Part shown: piece by piece, positions 45,118 to 54,634 of the stretch | How the letters are laid out: each line of letters opens with the position of its first letter | How positions within the stretch are numbered: position 1 is the stretch's first letter | NCBI GenBank assembly: GCA_031269685.1 | Contig: JAISYU010000075.1 | Span: 1 to 64,000 of the forward strand | Direction: 5' to 3' | DNA from: Dysgonamonadaceae bacterium | Lineage (GTDB): Bacteria; Bacteroidota; Bacteroidia; Bacteroidales; Azobacteroidaceae | Length of the DNA stretch: 64,000 nucleotides | Program-made: the position numbers and the translations under genes | Notes under the pieces: generated by a model | Seen by the model: only the letters and a program-made list of their open reading frames with translations | Told to the model about the DNA's origin: nothing | Databases searched by the model: none

Positions 45118-45558
45118 TCAGTTTGACGTCGGGATTGGTATGGTACGGATTCTTTCCTCATGCCGCCCCCCTTCAAAGGCAGTTCTTAGAAATGTTTCCA
45201 CCATCCTTTCCGCATCTTCTGCAGTGATTAACCGTCCTGGCAAGGCAAGGATATTAGCATCATTGTGCGCCCTCGCAAGCCTGGCTGTCTCTTCGTTCCA
45301 GCATACTGCCGCGCGAATGTCCCGATGCTTGTTAAGCGTCATGCCGATGCCATTGCCTGTACCACAGATAGCGATCCCCTTATCGGCTTCGCCTGATTCG
45401 ACTGCTGCTGCTAATCTATGACCGTATACGGCATAGTTGACGCTTTCCGGTGAACCGGTTCCATAGTCGATGTATGGTATGTTTTTTGCGTCAAGCCACT
45501 GCCGAAGGTGTTCTTTTAGCGCGTATCCTGCGTGATCGGATGCGAGACCGATTTTCAT
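45118..45558 (-). CDS. rpiB: Ribose 5-phosphate isomerase B
   Basis: 146 aa; interconverts ribose 5-phosphate and ribulose 5-phosphate. RpiB/LacAB fold motifs: KIGLASDHAGYALKEHL at the N-terminus, GIAICGTGNGIGMTLNK with the active-site Cys, and AVCWNEETARLARAHNDANI. It lies 12 bp after tkt and 50 bp before xylA, which places it in a pentose phosphate operon. Confidence 0.95.
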   Translation of the reverse strand: MKIGLASDHAGYALKEHLRQWLDAKNIPYIDYGTGSPESVNYAVYGHRLAAAVESGEADKGIAICGTGNGIGMTLNKHRDIRAAVCWNEETARLARAHNDANILALPGRLITAEDAERMVETFLRTAFEGGRHEERIRTIPIPTSN

Positions 45559-45570
45559 TTCCGTAACAAT

Positions 45571-47592
45571 CTAAAGTATTTGCTTGACTTGTTTGTACAC
45601 GTTTTCTGCAGTGAACCCGAGCTTCTCGTCAAGCGTTTTATAAGGCGCTGAGAAGCCGAAGGACTCTAATCCCCAGATTGTGCCGCCGGAGCCGACTAAG
45701 CCGAGCAGGTTCACGGGCAGTCCTGCCGTTAATCCGAAGATCTTTTTGCCCGGGATAATTACACTGTCCTGGTATTCTTTTGTTTGCGAGCGGAAAAGTC
45801 CCTCGGACGGGATGTTGACTATCCTGACTTTTACGCCGTCGCTGCGAAGTAACGTTGCCCCCTCTACCAGTGTAGATACTTCCGAGCCTGAGGCAAGCAG
45901 GATTACATCGGCGCTACCGTCACATTCTACTACATATCCGCCTCTTGCAGCCGCTTCCGCTGCTTTCCTGCGGTTTGTTGAAGGCAGGTCGGCGATGTTC
46001 TGGCGAGAGAGTATAAGTCCGGTCGGTGTTGATGTGTTTTCCAGCGCGAGTTTCCAAGCGACGGTTGTTTCATGTACGTCAGCCGGGCGAATTGCGAGGA
46101 AAGAGTTTTGTCCTTTGTGGTTCTTTAGTTTTTCCATTAGCCGAATCTGTGCTTCATGTTCGACCGGTTCATGTGTTGGTCCGTCTTCTCCAACTCGGAA
46201 TGCATCATGTGTCCAGATGAATTTTACCGGAGTTCCCATAAGAGCAGCCATACGTATTGCCGGTTTCATGTAATCGGAAAAGACGAAGAAGGTTCCGCAG
46301 GCGGCAATTACTCCACCGTAAAGACTAATGCCGATTGAGATACATGCCATGGTTAGTTCGCTCACTCCAGCCTGAAGGAACGAACCTGTGAAATCCCCTT
46401 TCTCGAATGCTTTGGTGTTTTTAAGGAAGCCGTCTGTTTTGTCGGAGTTTGACAGGTCGGCAGAGGAGACAATCATATTTTCTACCTGCTTGGCTAATGC
46501 CGAGAGTACTGTGGCTGATGCCGCGCGGGTGGACTGTCCGGGTTTCTGTTCTATACTTGCCCAGTCTACTTCAGGTGCTTTTCCTGAAAGCCAGTAAGCG
46601 AGTTTTTCGGCTCTTTCGGGGTTTGCTTTTTGCCATGTCTCCTGTTCGGCGCGGCGTTCTGCAACGATTTTCTTCAGTTCTTCCGCGCGGTTTGCATAAA
46701 GTTGTTTTGTCTCTTCAAATATTATGAAAGGTTCTGCAGGGTTTCCGCCGAGGTTTTCGATTGTTTTCTCGAATGATGCGCCTGATTCACCGAGAGGCAT
46801 ACCATGTGTAGCGCAGTTATTCTCAAATGATTCGCCGTTTGCTTTGCGTGCGCCTTTACCCATTACGGTTTTACCGATTATGAGAGTTGGCGCATTAGTA
46901 GAGTCTAGTGCCTCGGTTAATGCTTTTTCTATAGCTGCGGCATCATTCCCGTTGATTTCGATTACGTTCCAACCCCACGCGCGATATTTAAGCGCTGTGT
47001 TTTCCGTTGTCACTGCGCTTGTGGTTGTAGAAAGTTGAATGTTGTTAGAATCATAGAACATTATAAGATTATTGAGTCCGAGATGCCCTGCAATACGACC
47101 TGCACCTTGTGAAATTTCTTCCTGTACTCCGCCGTCGGAAATGTATGCGTATATTTTCTGCTTGAGTATGCGACCGGTGCGTGCTGCAAGGAATTTTGCG
47201 GCGATTGCGGCGCCGACGGCGTATGTATGCCCTTGTCCGAGTGGACCGGAAGTATTTTCTACGCCACGTTTGACGTCTACTTCGGGATGTCCTGGCGTAA
47301 CGCTGCCCCATTGACGGAACAGGCGAAGGTCTTCCAGTGAATATTTGCCTGCCAGAGCGAGTACCGAATATAGCATTGGCGACATGTGCCCAGGGTCGAG
47401 GAAGAATCTGTCGCGTCCTTCCCAGTAGGAATTTTGGGGGTCGTAGACAAGGTATTTGCTGTACAAAACGTTAATGAAGTCTGCGCCTCCCATCGCACCG
47501 CCCGGGTGTCCTGACTTTGCTTTTTCGACCATTGCGGCAGCCAGGATACGAATATTGTCGGCTGCAAGATTTAGTGTATTTATATTACTCAT
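45571..47592 (-). CDS. tkt: Transketolase
   Basis: 673 aa, full-length thiamine-diphosphate enzyme of the non-oxidative pentose phosphate pathway. Motifs: KSGHPGGAMGGADFINVLY, GHTYAVGAAIAAKFL, the TPP-binding region AYISDGGVQEEISQG ... YDSNNIQ, and DGPTHEPVEHEAQIR in the pyrimidine domain. It is the first gene of the operon. Together with rpiB and xylA it would channel xylose via xylulose 5-phosphate, once phosphorylated by a kinase encoded elsewhere. Confidence 0.96.
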   Translation of the reverse strand: MSNINTLNLAADNIRILAAAMVEKAKSGHPGGAMGGADFINVLYSKYLVYDPQNSYWEGRDRFFLDPGHMSPMLYSVLALAGKYSLEDLRLFRQWGSVTPGHPEVDVKRGVENTSGPLGQGHTYAVGAAIAAKFLAARTGRILKQKIYAYISDGGVQEEISQGAGRIAGHLGLNNLIMFYDSNNIQLSTTTSAVTTENTALKYRAWGWNVIEINGNDAAAIEKALTEALDSTNAPTLIIGKTVMGKGARKANGESFENNCATHGMPLGESGASFEKTIENLGGNPAEPFIIFEETKQLYANRAEELKKIVAERRAEQETWQKANPERAEKLAYWLSGKAPEVDWASIEQKPGQSTRAASATVLSALAKQVENMIVSSADLSNSDKTDGFLKNTKAFEKGDFTGSFLQAGVSELTMACISIGISLYGGVIAACGTFFVFSDYMKPAIRMAALMGTPVKFIWTHDAFRVGEDGPTHEPVEHEAQIRLMEKLKNHKGQNSFLAIRPADVHETTVAWKLALENTSTPTGLILSRQNIADLPSTNRRKAAEAAARGGYVVECDGSADVILLASGSEVSTLVEGATLLRSDGVKVRIVNIPSEGLFRSQTKEYQDSVIIPGKKIFGLTAGLPVNLLGLVGSGGTIWGLESFGFSAPYKTLDEKLGFTAENVYKQVKQIL

Positions 47593-47642
47593 TGTAAATG
47601 TACTGATATTATCCTGTTAGATTTTTATTTGATAAAACGTTG

Positions 47643-47672
47643 CAAAGGTACAAAAAATAATATTATGTTCAA
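47643..47672 (-). promoter_or_regulatory. Promoter of tkt-rpiB-xylA
   Basis: On the minus strand, TTG (plus 47670-47672), a 19-bp spacer and TACCTTTG (plus 47643-47650), 50 nt before the ATG. Confidence 0.78.
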
Positions 47673-47712
47673 GTTTTTCGTTCCTTTTATGCGCGTTTTA
47701 ATTGTTTTTGTT

Positions 47713-47720
47713 TATCTTTG
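47713..47720 (+). promoter_or_regulatory. -7 element of the glycosylphosphotransferase gene
   Basis: TATCTTTG, 16 nt before the ATG at 47737. Confidence 0.7.
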
Positions 47721-47736
47721 CATAAAATTATAAAAT

Positions 47737-49143
47737 ATGCCAAGAGATAGAGGAGGTTATGGGTTTTTAATAAAGTGGTTAATAGTTGTATGTGACATTA
47801 TTTTATTTAATGTCCTGTTTCTATTGATTGGTGACTGGTGCAGGATGCAGGAATATGGAGACAATCATTTTCACTTCCGCACTATTATTTTGCTGTTGAA
47901 TGTCTGTTATTTTCTGGCGCTTTATTTTGTGCCTATTTCTGTTCACAAGCGGGTTATTTTCACAGACAGGGTTATACAGCGTGCGTTGTTGTTGGTTTCT
48001 ACTCAACTCATAATGTTTCTGACATGTCTTTTCCTTTTGAGTTTTGAGTCTGATATTTTACTTCGCAACTTTGTTATTTTGTATTATTTGCTTCTTTATC
48101 CGGCATTTACTGTTTGGAGGGTTATATCGCGAGAGGTATTGAAGTGGAACAGGAAGAAGGGTAAAAACTTTAAGCGCGTCATTATTGTTGGGGCGGGCAA
48201 GAATGGTATGAGCCTTTTCTTGGAGATGAAAAGGGAATTGTTTTATGGTTACAGGATTATTGGTTTTTTCGATGACAATATCGCATTGAGGAATATTTTA
48301 CCCAATTATTTGGGTATGACTCACGAGGTAGAGAAGTTTGCACTTGAGAATAATGTAGATGAGATTTACTGTACTCTACCTAATTCCGAGGATGAAAAGA
48401 TTGTACGCCTTTTGAACTTTTCAGAAAAGCATATGATCCGTTTTTATATTGTACCTGAGTTTTTGCGTTATGTAAAGCGTCTTTTGGATTTGGAAAACAT
48501 TGAATCGGTACCTGTAATGGCTGTTCGTGCGGAGCCATTACAGTCTCCTGTTAACAAAGTGATAAAGAGGTCTTTTGATATTATATTTTCCCTCTTTTTT
48601 CTTTTGTGCATATTTCCTTTTTTGTACATTATACTTGGCATAATTATTAAATTATCTTCGCGTGGACCTGTTTTTTTCAGGCAGAAGCGTACGGGCATTT
48701 ACGGTAATGAGTTTTATTGCTATAAATTTCGTTCTATGCATCCCAACATGTCTGCTCATGAGAAGCAGGCAGCGAAGGATGACCCGCGGATTACGCGCAT
48801 AGGTAATTTTCTGAGACGTTCCAACCTCGATGAGATCCCGCAATTTTACAATGTTTTGAAAGGAGATATGAGTATTGTTGGTCCACGTCCCCACATGTTG
48901 AAGCACACGGAGTTATATTCGAATATCATAGACCGTTACATGGTTCGCCACTTGATTAAGCCGGGCATAACGGGCTGGGCTCAGATTAATGGTTTCCGCG
49001 GAGAGACGCGGGTAGTTGAAGAGATGGAGGCTCGTGTCCGTTTTGATGTATGGTACATTGAGAATTGGTCTTTACTGCTTGACATTAAGATTATTATTGT
49101 CACTGCTATCAACATGGTAAGGGGGGAAAAGAACGCATATTGA
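47737..49143 (+). CDS. Polyprenyl glycosylphosphotransferase (WcaJ/WbaP-like initiating enzyme)
   Basis: 468 aa. It transfers a sugar-1-phosphate from a nucleotide sugar to undecaprenyl phosphate, the first step of an exopolysaccharide, capsule or O-antigen repeat unit. N-terminal transmembrane segments (about residues 10-120) are followed by a cytosolic nucleotide-binding-like domain (RVIIVGAGKNGMSLFLEM). The C-terminal bacterial sugar transferase domain holds KRSFDIIFSLFFLLC, CYKFRSMHP, NLDEIPQFYNVLKGDMSIVG, PRPH and KPGITGWAQINGFRGET. The sugar cannot be assigned. No further polysaccharide genes follow except the FemAB-like gene, 48 bp downstream. Confidence 0.93.
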   Translation: MPRDRGGYGFLIKWLIVVCDIILFNVLFLLIGDWCRMQEYGDNHFHFRTIILLLNVCYFLALYFVPISVHKRVIFTDRVIQRALLLVSTQLIMFLTCLFLLSFESDILLRNFVILYYLLLYPAFTVWRVISREVLKWNRKKGKNFKRVIIVGAGKNGMSLFLEMKRELFYGYRIIGFFDDNIALRNILPNYLGMTHEVEKFALENNVDEIYCTLPNSEDEKIVRLLNFSEKHMIRFYIVPEFLRYVKRLLDLENIESVPVMAVRAEPLQSPVNKVIKRSFDIIFSLFFLLCIFPFLYIILGIIIKLSSRGPVFFRQKRTGIYGNEFYCYKFRSMHPNMSAHEKQAAKDDPRITRIGNFLRRSNLDEIPQFYNVLKGDMSIVGPRPHMLKHTELYSNIIDRYMVRHLIKPGITGWAQINGFRGETRVVEEMEARVRFDVWYIENWSLLLDIKIIIVTAINMVRGEKNAY

Positions 49144-49191
49144 CATATTTTCGGTGATGCGTTGTGAATAAGAAAAGGCAAATTCCTTACT

Positions 49192-50211
49192 ATGGAAATT
49201 ACAGGCTTGGATAACAGTATCAGATGGGATGCAATAATACGCTCAATGCGCATTTACGACGTCTATCACACTTCAGCCTACCATGCTTTGGAATCCTCCG
49301 GTACATCATTATTGCTATCTTCTTCTTTTGGAGGCGAATTGATAGCAATACCGGTTGTTGTCCGCCGCATAGAAGGCACTGATTATAATGACATTACCTC
49401 TGTCTACGGTTATTCGGGACCACTTTCGAGCGCAGTTAACCCAGACATTGATCATATTTCCGCTTTTCAGAATGAGTTACGTGAATTTTTCGATTCGAGG
49501 TCTATTGTTAGTGCTTTTGGGCGTCTTCATCCGTTTTTTGACGTCCAGGAGAACATTCTTAAAGGCTTAGGCGACACGGTTATAAGCGGCAAGACGGTTT
49601 ATATTGACCTTAGTTTGAGTGAGGAACAGCAGTTACTGCAATACTCGCGCTCATTGAGGAATCGGATAAACCGTTTTCACAATTCGGGGAATATAATTGT
49701 CAGGAAATATGATACGGATGCTGATATTGACGCCTTTGTTTCTATCTACCACGAGACTATGCGCCGTGTAGGCGCTTCTGTTTCATACTTTTTCGACGTT
49801 AATTACTTTCATACGTTCCTTCGTAACATTCCATCCTGCTTATTTCTTGCCTGTTATGACGGCGAGCCGGTTTGCGGCACTCTTTTCACGGAATGTAACG
49901 GCATTATACAGACACATTTAAGTGGTACTATGAATAAGTTTCTCCATTTAAGTCCTTTAAAGTATGTTCGTGATGAGATACGGCGCTACGGGATTCGCTC
50001 GGGATTTCATTATTTGCACATGGGAGGCGGTGTAGGCAGCAGATCCGACTCTGTTTACGGTTTCAAGTCGCAGTTTTCACGCAGTGAGCTCTTGTTCAAG
50101 ACTTGGAGATACATTCATTTGCCGGATGTGTACGATGAAATGACACGTCGTCGCGGGATAGACAACACACAGGGCGCTGATTTCTTTCCTTTGTACCGTT
50201 TTGGTGCATGA
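49192..50211 (+). CDS. FemAB/GNAT-like acyltransferase
   Basis: 339 aa, soluble. The pattern is that of FemAB-related proteins with a GNAT fold found in polysaccharide loci: SAYHALESSG near the start, a central SLRNRINRFHNSGNIIVRKY, FVSIYHETMRRVGAS, the strand FLACYDGEPVCGTLFTECNG and the end HYLHMGGGVGSRSDSVYGFK. Relatives transfer amino acids or acyl groups to peptidoglycan precursors or exported glycans. It probably shares a transcript with the upstream glycosylphosphotransferase. The substrate is unknown. Confidence 0.78.
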   Translation: MEITGLDNSIRWDAIIRSMRIYDVYHTSAYHALESSGTSLLLSSSFGGELIAIPVVVRRIEGTDYNDITSVYGYSGPLSSAVNPDIDHISAFQNELREFFDSRSIVSAFGRLHPFFDVQENILKGLGDTVISGKTVYIDLSLSEEQQLLQYSRSLRNRINRFHNSGNIIVRKYDTDADIDAFVSIYHETMRRVGASVSYFFDVNYFHTFLRNIPSCLFLACYDGEPVCGTLFTECNGIIQTHLSGTMNKFLHLSPLKYVRDEIRRYGIRSGFHYLHMGGGVGSRSDSVYGFKSQFSRSELLFKTWRYIHLPDVYDEMTRRRGIDNTQGADFFPLYRFGA

Positions 50212-50229
50212 GGTGCGCATTAAGACAGG

Positions 50230-50586
50230 TTACTTATTCTTTTCGTCTCTCGGCGGCGGTTGCAGTTCTTTGTTTATTCCGTCCCAGTCTGTAGGCACTA
50301 TTGTTCCGTCTTCTTTCACGTATCCCCAGTATTTTTCCGGCACTCCCCACCATTCGAGGAATCTTCTTTGTTCTTCGATTGACGGTGTTTTCTTTTTGAC
50401 GGGGAAATCCCAAATTGACCGCGTATTTCTACGTTTCCGTTTTGGTTTTTCCTCTTTACCGAGTGCTTTTGTCACGTCTTCGAGTGGAGTATTTATGTCT
50501 ATCGGAGATAATTTTGCTTCTTCTTTTTTGGCTTTGATTTCCGGCCGTTTTTTTTCACCGGCGTTTTCTTTTGCATCTTTTTTCAT
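50230..50586 (-). CDS. Small basic protein of unknown function (118 aa)
   Basis: No recognisable family. The N-terminal half is highly charged and probably disordered (KKDAKENAGEKKRPEIKAKK). A basic patch follows (KPKRKRRNTRSIWDFPVKKK, residues 48-67), then a compact Trp-rich segment RRFLEWWGVPEKYWGYVKED (74-93) that may be a small folded or interaction motif. No signal peptide. The only ATG lies 4 nt after a perfect -7 box, so the mRNA would have almost no leader. Basic patch and short length suggest nucleic-acid or ribosome association, but this is speculation. Confidence 0.7.
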   Translation of the reverse strand: MKKDAKENAGEKKRPEIKAKKEEAKLSPIDINTPLEDVTKALGKEEKPKRKRRNTRSIWDFPVKKKTPSIEEQRRFLEWWGVPEKYWGYVKEDGTIVPTDWDGINKELQPPPRDEKNK

Positions 50587-50590
50587 TCTG

Positions 50591-50598
50591 CAAAGGTA
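50591..50598 (-). promoter_or_regulatory. -7 element directly at the start of the 118-aa gene
   Basis: TACCTTTG on the minus strand; its last base is separated from the ATG (50586) by only CAGA, implying a leaderless or near-leaderless transcript. It is divergent from the GH106 promoter 28 bp away. Confidence 0.72.
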
Positions 50599-50626
50599 TA
50601 TATTTTCGTTTTAATCTTATTTATCG

Positions 50627-50634
50627 TACCTTTG
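50627..50634 (+). promoter_or_regulatory. -7 element of the GH106-like gene
   Basis: TACCTTTG, 30 nt before the ATG at 50665. Confidence 0.75.
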
Positions 50635-50664
50635 CACAAAATTTAATAACAAACAATATATTTT

Positions 50665-53517
50665 ATGAATAAGCAATCCGAGTCTTTCACTTCATCAAGG
50701 CGTAAGTTCCTCAAATCAGGTATGATAATTGCGGCAGGAATACCGGCAATAAAGATGTTTCCCATGCATGCAACAGTTACAAACAGGCAACAAATTGCCG
50801 GTAATGTATCTGGCGAAGACAAACTCTATGAACTGTTTAAGAACCCTCCCGTAACAGCAAAACCATTTGTAAGATGGTGGTGGAATGGTGATAAACTTTC
50901 GGATAAGGAAATACTCAGGGAATTAGATATTATGAAGGAGGCAGGTATTGGCGGAGTCGAAATTAATCCAATCGCATTCCCCGGAGGAGATGACCTCGCG
51001 ATACCAACGCTAAACTGGCTTTCACCGGAATGGATTGAAATGGTGAAAGTTGCACTCAAAGGAGCAGAAGAACGAGGCATAATTTGCGACATAATTGTCG
51101 GTTCCGGATGGCCCTTTGGTACGGAAATACTTGAAGGTGATGACCGTTCGCAACTTCTTACCCTGACAAGCAAAAAAGTATCGGGAGAAGGAAAAATATC
51201 ACTCAAAATAGAAGATATACTTAACGACGCCAAACCTAACGTACATGCTCACAAAGGCGCTGATAACGAACTGTATGCGGTTGCTCTTGCTCCGGTTGTA
51301 ATGGATAAGTTTAAAGATCCGCAATGGATTCAATTTGATGGGAAGAGCGAAACATTGGAAATAGATCTCCCTCAAGGAGAACATATACTTTATGCGCTGG
51401 TTAAATGTACGGGTTTCCAGGCTGTTATCAACGGTGCACCAGGAGCAGGAGGTCCTGTCTTGAACCACTACAACAGGGAAGCAACGGAAAAATTCCTCAA
51501 CAGGATGTCTGATACGCTTTTTCCTCAAATAAAAGGACTTAAAGGATTCCGCGCATTGTTCTGTGACAGTATGGAACTTGAAGGCGCTAACTGGTGCCCT
51601 GATTATATCGAAGAATTTAAAAAGAGAAAAGGATACGACATAAAGCCTTACTTGCCGTTTATACTGTTTAAAGTCAGCGGAATGGGCGCAAAGGTTCAAG
51701 GAGGTGAAATAACACAACTTGTTGGATACGCAAAAGACACAGTCGACCGCGCACGATATGATTTTTATACCACATGTATGGCAATAATTACAGACAGATT
51801 CCTTGTAACATACACAAAATGGTGCAACCAACACGGGTTTAAGTCGCGCATGCAAGCCTACGGAAACGAATTTCATCCCCTCGAAGCGTCACTTTCCATA
51901 GACATCCCGGAATGTGAAACATGGGTCTGGGGCAGAACCAGAAAAGAAGACAATTCAACCTACATTGACTTCGTTAACATCAATTCCGCTACTAATGTAA
52001 ACAAATTCGTTGCTTCCGCAGTGCATCTGTCAGGAAAGAAAACAGTCAGTTGCGAAGAAATAACCAACACAGACTATGTCTTCCGTACATCCCTCGAACA
52101 GGTTAAAATATGCGGCGATCAAAGTAACCTCTCCGGCGTGAACCACTCCATATTGCATGGCTTTAACTATACGCCGCTCGAAGTCCCATTCCCCGGGTGG
52201 ATTAGATATGGCACATTCTTCAATGAACGTAACCCCTGGTGGAAATACTTCAAGCACTGGACCGCTTACAAAGCCCGTTTATCCTCAATATTGCAGGAAA
52301 CAGAGGCATTTGCAAACATCGCAGTAATGCATCCGCTTGCCGATATGTGGTCCATTCACGGACCGCAGAGGGATCCATTTCCACGACTTCAATATCCTCC
52401 CTACCAGTATAAAGTATGGGAGGCGATTCACAAAAACGGTAACAGTTGCGATTACATCTGTGAAAGTATTATACAAAAAAGTCGTATGGAAAAGGGATTT
52501 CTTAAATATGGCAACGCAAAATATAACACATTAATACTGCTTGAGGTCGAAACATTGCAACCCGCAACCGCAAAAGCACTTGTACGGTTTGTATCCTCCG
52601 GCGGCAAACTCGTTTTTGTGGCAAAAGAACCCCATAAGTCTCCAGGACTGCTCAATCATGAAAAAGGTGACCGCGAAGTAGCAAAGATTATTGCCGGAAT
52701 AAAAAAATCATGTCCGCAAAGGATCTTTAACGTAAGTGCACCGGAAAACAATATCTTGACATGGTTCGCAGATCTTCAGCAACAATGTGGCATAACTCCA
52801 TATATCATCATTGATAAGCCGTGTAGCGCAATAAGTCAAATCAGGCACAAAACTAACGGTAAAGATATTTTCTTTATATCGAATGTAAGCCAAACAGATA
52901 CTTACAGGTTGAACCTGCAATTCCCCGAATCAAAGGGAAATCCGCAGGAATGGAATCCCGAAACAGGCGAACGTAAACCTCTTCCCGCCGAAAAAACCCT
53001 TACCATAGAATTACCTCCCGCAACATCAAAACTAATAGTGTTCGATGATTCCCCTTTCCGCCCGCTACTTGGCGTTGCACCGGAAATCACGGAAAATTCC
53101 GTCCCGCTGACACTTAAAGGATGGACAATGCGCCTTGAACACATCAACGGTACTTCCCGAACAATGAAGATCGATACCCCGTTCGACCTCTCAAAAGATG
53201 AATCTACCCGCTCGTTTGCAGGATATATATATTATGAGAAGCAACTCGGAGATGTTGACGGTTATCACTGCCTTGACCTTGAAAAGGTACACGGTGTATC
53301 GGAAGTGTCGATCAACGGCGTCGAAATAGGTAATCGCTGGTATGGCAGGCACAGGTACAACCTGCCCGGAAACATCAGCGGTAAAACCCTGCAAATAAAA
53401 ATCTCAACAATAGTCGGCAATTATCTATTGTCAACGCCACAAAACCATACCCACGGATGGGTGCGTGGTAGCGGATGGACGCCGGTAGGAATTGCAGGGG
53501 AAATCAAGTTGCTATGA
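50665..53517 (+). CDS. GH106-like glycoside hydrolase (alpha-L-rhamnosidase type) with Tat signal
   Basis: 950 aa. The N-terminus has a twin-arginine signal (SSRRKFLKSGMIIAAGIPAI), so it is probably exported folded. The start of the mature enzyme (PPVTAKPFVRWWWNGDKLSD, then ILRELDIMKEAGIGGVEINP) and the later SCEEITNTDYVFRTSLEQVK ... SGVNHSILHGFNYTP are characteristic of GH106-type glycosyl hydrolases. The C-terminal 200 residues form a galactose-binding-like beta-sandwich (EKVHGVSEVSINGVEIGNRW). GH106 enzymes release terminal rhamnose from plant polysaccharides such as pectins. It is monocistronic and not within a polysaccharide utilisation locus. Substrate assignment is tentative. Confidence 0.82.
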   Translation: MNKQSESFTSSRRKFLKSGMIIAAGIPAIKMFPMHATVTNRQQIAGNVSGEDKLYELFKNPPVTAKPFVRWWWNGDKLSDKEILRELDIMKEAGIGGVEINPIAFPGGDDLAIPTLNWLSPEWIEMVKVALKGAEERGIICDIIVGSGWPFGTEILEGDDRSQLLTLTSKKVSGEGKISLKIEDILNDAKPNVHAHKGADNELYAVALAPVVMDKFKDPQWIQFDGKSETLEIDLPQGEHILYALVKCTGFQAVINGAPGAGGPVLNHYNREATEKFLNRMSDTLFPQIKGLKGFRALFCDSMELEGANWCPDYIEEFKKRKGYDIKPYLPFILFKVSGMGAKVQGGEITQLVGYAKDTVDRARYDFYTTCMAIITDRFLVTYTKWCNQHGFKSRMQAYGNEFHPLEASLSIDIPECETWVWGRTRKEDNSTYIDFVNINSATNVNKFVASAVHLSGKKTVSCEEITNTDYVFRTSLEQVKICGDQSNLSGVNHSILHGFNYTPLEVPFPGWIRYGTFFNERNPWWKYFKHWTAYKARLSSILQETEAFANIAVMHPLADMWSIHGPQRDPFPRLQYPPYQYKVWEAIHKNGNSCDYICESIIQKSRMEKGFLKYGNAKYNTLILLEVETLQPATAKALVRFVSSGGKLVFVAKEPHKSPGLLNHEKGDREVAKIIAGIKKSCPQRIFNVSAPENNILTWFADLQQQCGITPYIIIDKPCSAISQIRHKTNGKDIFFISNVSQTDTYRLNLQFPESKGNPQEWNPETGERKPLPAEKTLTIELPPATSKLIVFDDSPFRPLLGVAPEITENSVPLTLKGWTMRLEHINGTSRTMKIDTPFDLSKDESTRSFAGYIYYEKQLGDVDGYHCLDLEKVHGVSEVSINGVEIGNRWYGRHRYNLPGNISGKTLQIKISTIVGNYLLSTPQNHTHGWVRGSGWTPVGIAGEIKLL

Positions 53518-53785
53518 TTCAATCTTGCTACTTACACTTACACTTACACTGTTACTGTTGATTTTTGTATTTAAGCAAACAGGCACGCACAATTTATTCT
53601 GTTAAAATATATTTTTCCTTAATCAATGTGAGGCAGGCTTTCCGGCAACGCTGGTTTTTCCGCCAAAGACTTTGGAAAACGCTACTTCATTGAAGGAGAT
53701 CTCGCCAAAGTGTTTGGCAGACTTTCCGGCATTAAAAAAATACTTTCCGAAAAATTCACTAAATTTGTCCTTCAAAAAAACAAAT

Positions 53786-54547
53786 ATGATTTCACTTATT
53801 AAGAAACTTATTTTTAAGTATTTTAAAATTGAGGATTACCTTCGCATACTTCAATGGCTTTATTTCTTTTCCTACAAAACGGGGTTATTGTTACCGAATA
53901 AGCGTTATACATACCACTATTATGTGAAAAAACTGATTAATAAAGGTGATACCATTATTGATATCGGCGCTAATTTAGGTTACTATTCTATCTTATTCGC
54001 TAAGTGGACGGGAACTGCAGGTAAAGTTTTTTCGGTCGAACCAATTGCGATTTATAATAAAATCTTTAATGAAAAGGCGAAAAGATACAATAATATTAAA
54101 CTCTATCCTTATGCTTTGGGTGACGAGGAGAAGAAGGTGGAACTTGTATATTCTTCCCCTGAAGGATTTTTGAGTACAGGCTTACCTCATATTTATAACC
54201 CGCAGGTAGATGGAAATATAGAAAAGCAAGAATTTACATTTGAAGCACAGATGAAAATTCCGTCTGTTCTGTTCGGTGATTTGGAGAGGATTGATTACAT
54301 TAAATGCGATGTTGAAGGTTTTGAATACATCATTCTTTCCAATATGAAGGAAATCATCCGAAAAAGCAAGCCTAAAGTGCAAGTTGAAGTGTGGGGCGAA
54401 AATGAGGAAAATATACTCCGATTATTTGAGGAATTGGGATATTTGCCTTATAAACTTTCTCGTAACCAATTAGTGATTCAGGAAAAAGACAAAAGTTCGG
54501 TTGCAGGAGATTATATATTTCTTCCTAATAAAAAATGTTTTACATAA
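53786..54547 (+). CDS. FkbM-family methyltransferase
   Basis: 253 aa from ATG 53786 (MISLIKKLIFKYFKIEDYLR). SAM-binding motif GDTIIDIGANLGYYSILFAK (about residues 55-74), then VFSVEPIAIYNKIF, and the FkbM-specific end IDYIKCDVEGFEYIILSNMK ... VQVEVWGENEENILRLFEEL. Such enzymes O-methylate sugars or lipids, often in surface glycan synthesis. The frame is open upstream to 53672, but that 38-residue stretch does not look like part of the family and seems to be translated intergenic sequence. No clear promoter. Confidence 0.88.
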   Translation: MISLIKKLIFKYFKIEDYLRILQWLYFFSYKTGLLLPNKRYTYHYYVKKLINKGDTIIDIGANLGYYSILFAKWTGTAGKVFSVEPIAIYNKIFNEKAKRYNNIKLYPYALGDEEKKVELVYSSPEGFLSTGLPHIYNPQVDGNIEKQEFTFEAQMKIPSVLFGDLERIDYIKCDVEGFEYIILSNMKEIIRKSKPKVQVEVWGENEENILRLFEELGYLPYKLSRNQLVIQEKDKSSVAGDYIFLPNKKCFT

Positions 54548-54599
54548 TTTTTAAGCATCTAAATTTGTGCAAGAATAAAGGATATTCAAAAATAATCAG

Positions 54600-54607
54600 T
54601 ACCTTTG
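54600..54607 (+). promoter_or_regulatory. -7 element of paaK-ACT-argF'
   Basis: TACCTTTG, 27 nt before the paaK ATG; no clear -33 element. Confidence 0.72.
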
Positions 54608-54634
54608 TAACCTGAACAGAAAATTATTCCAAAC

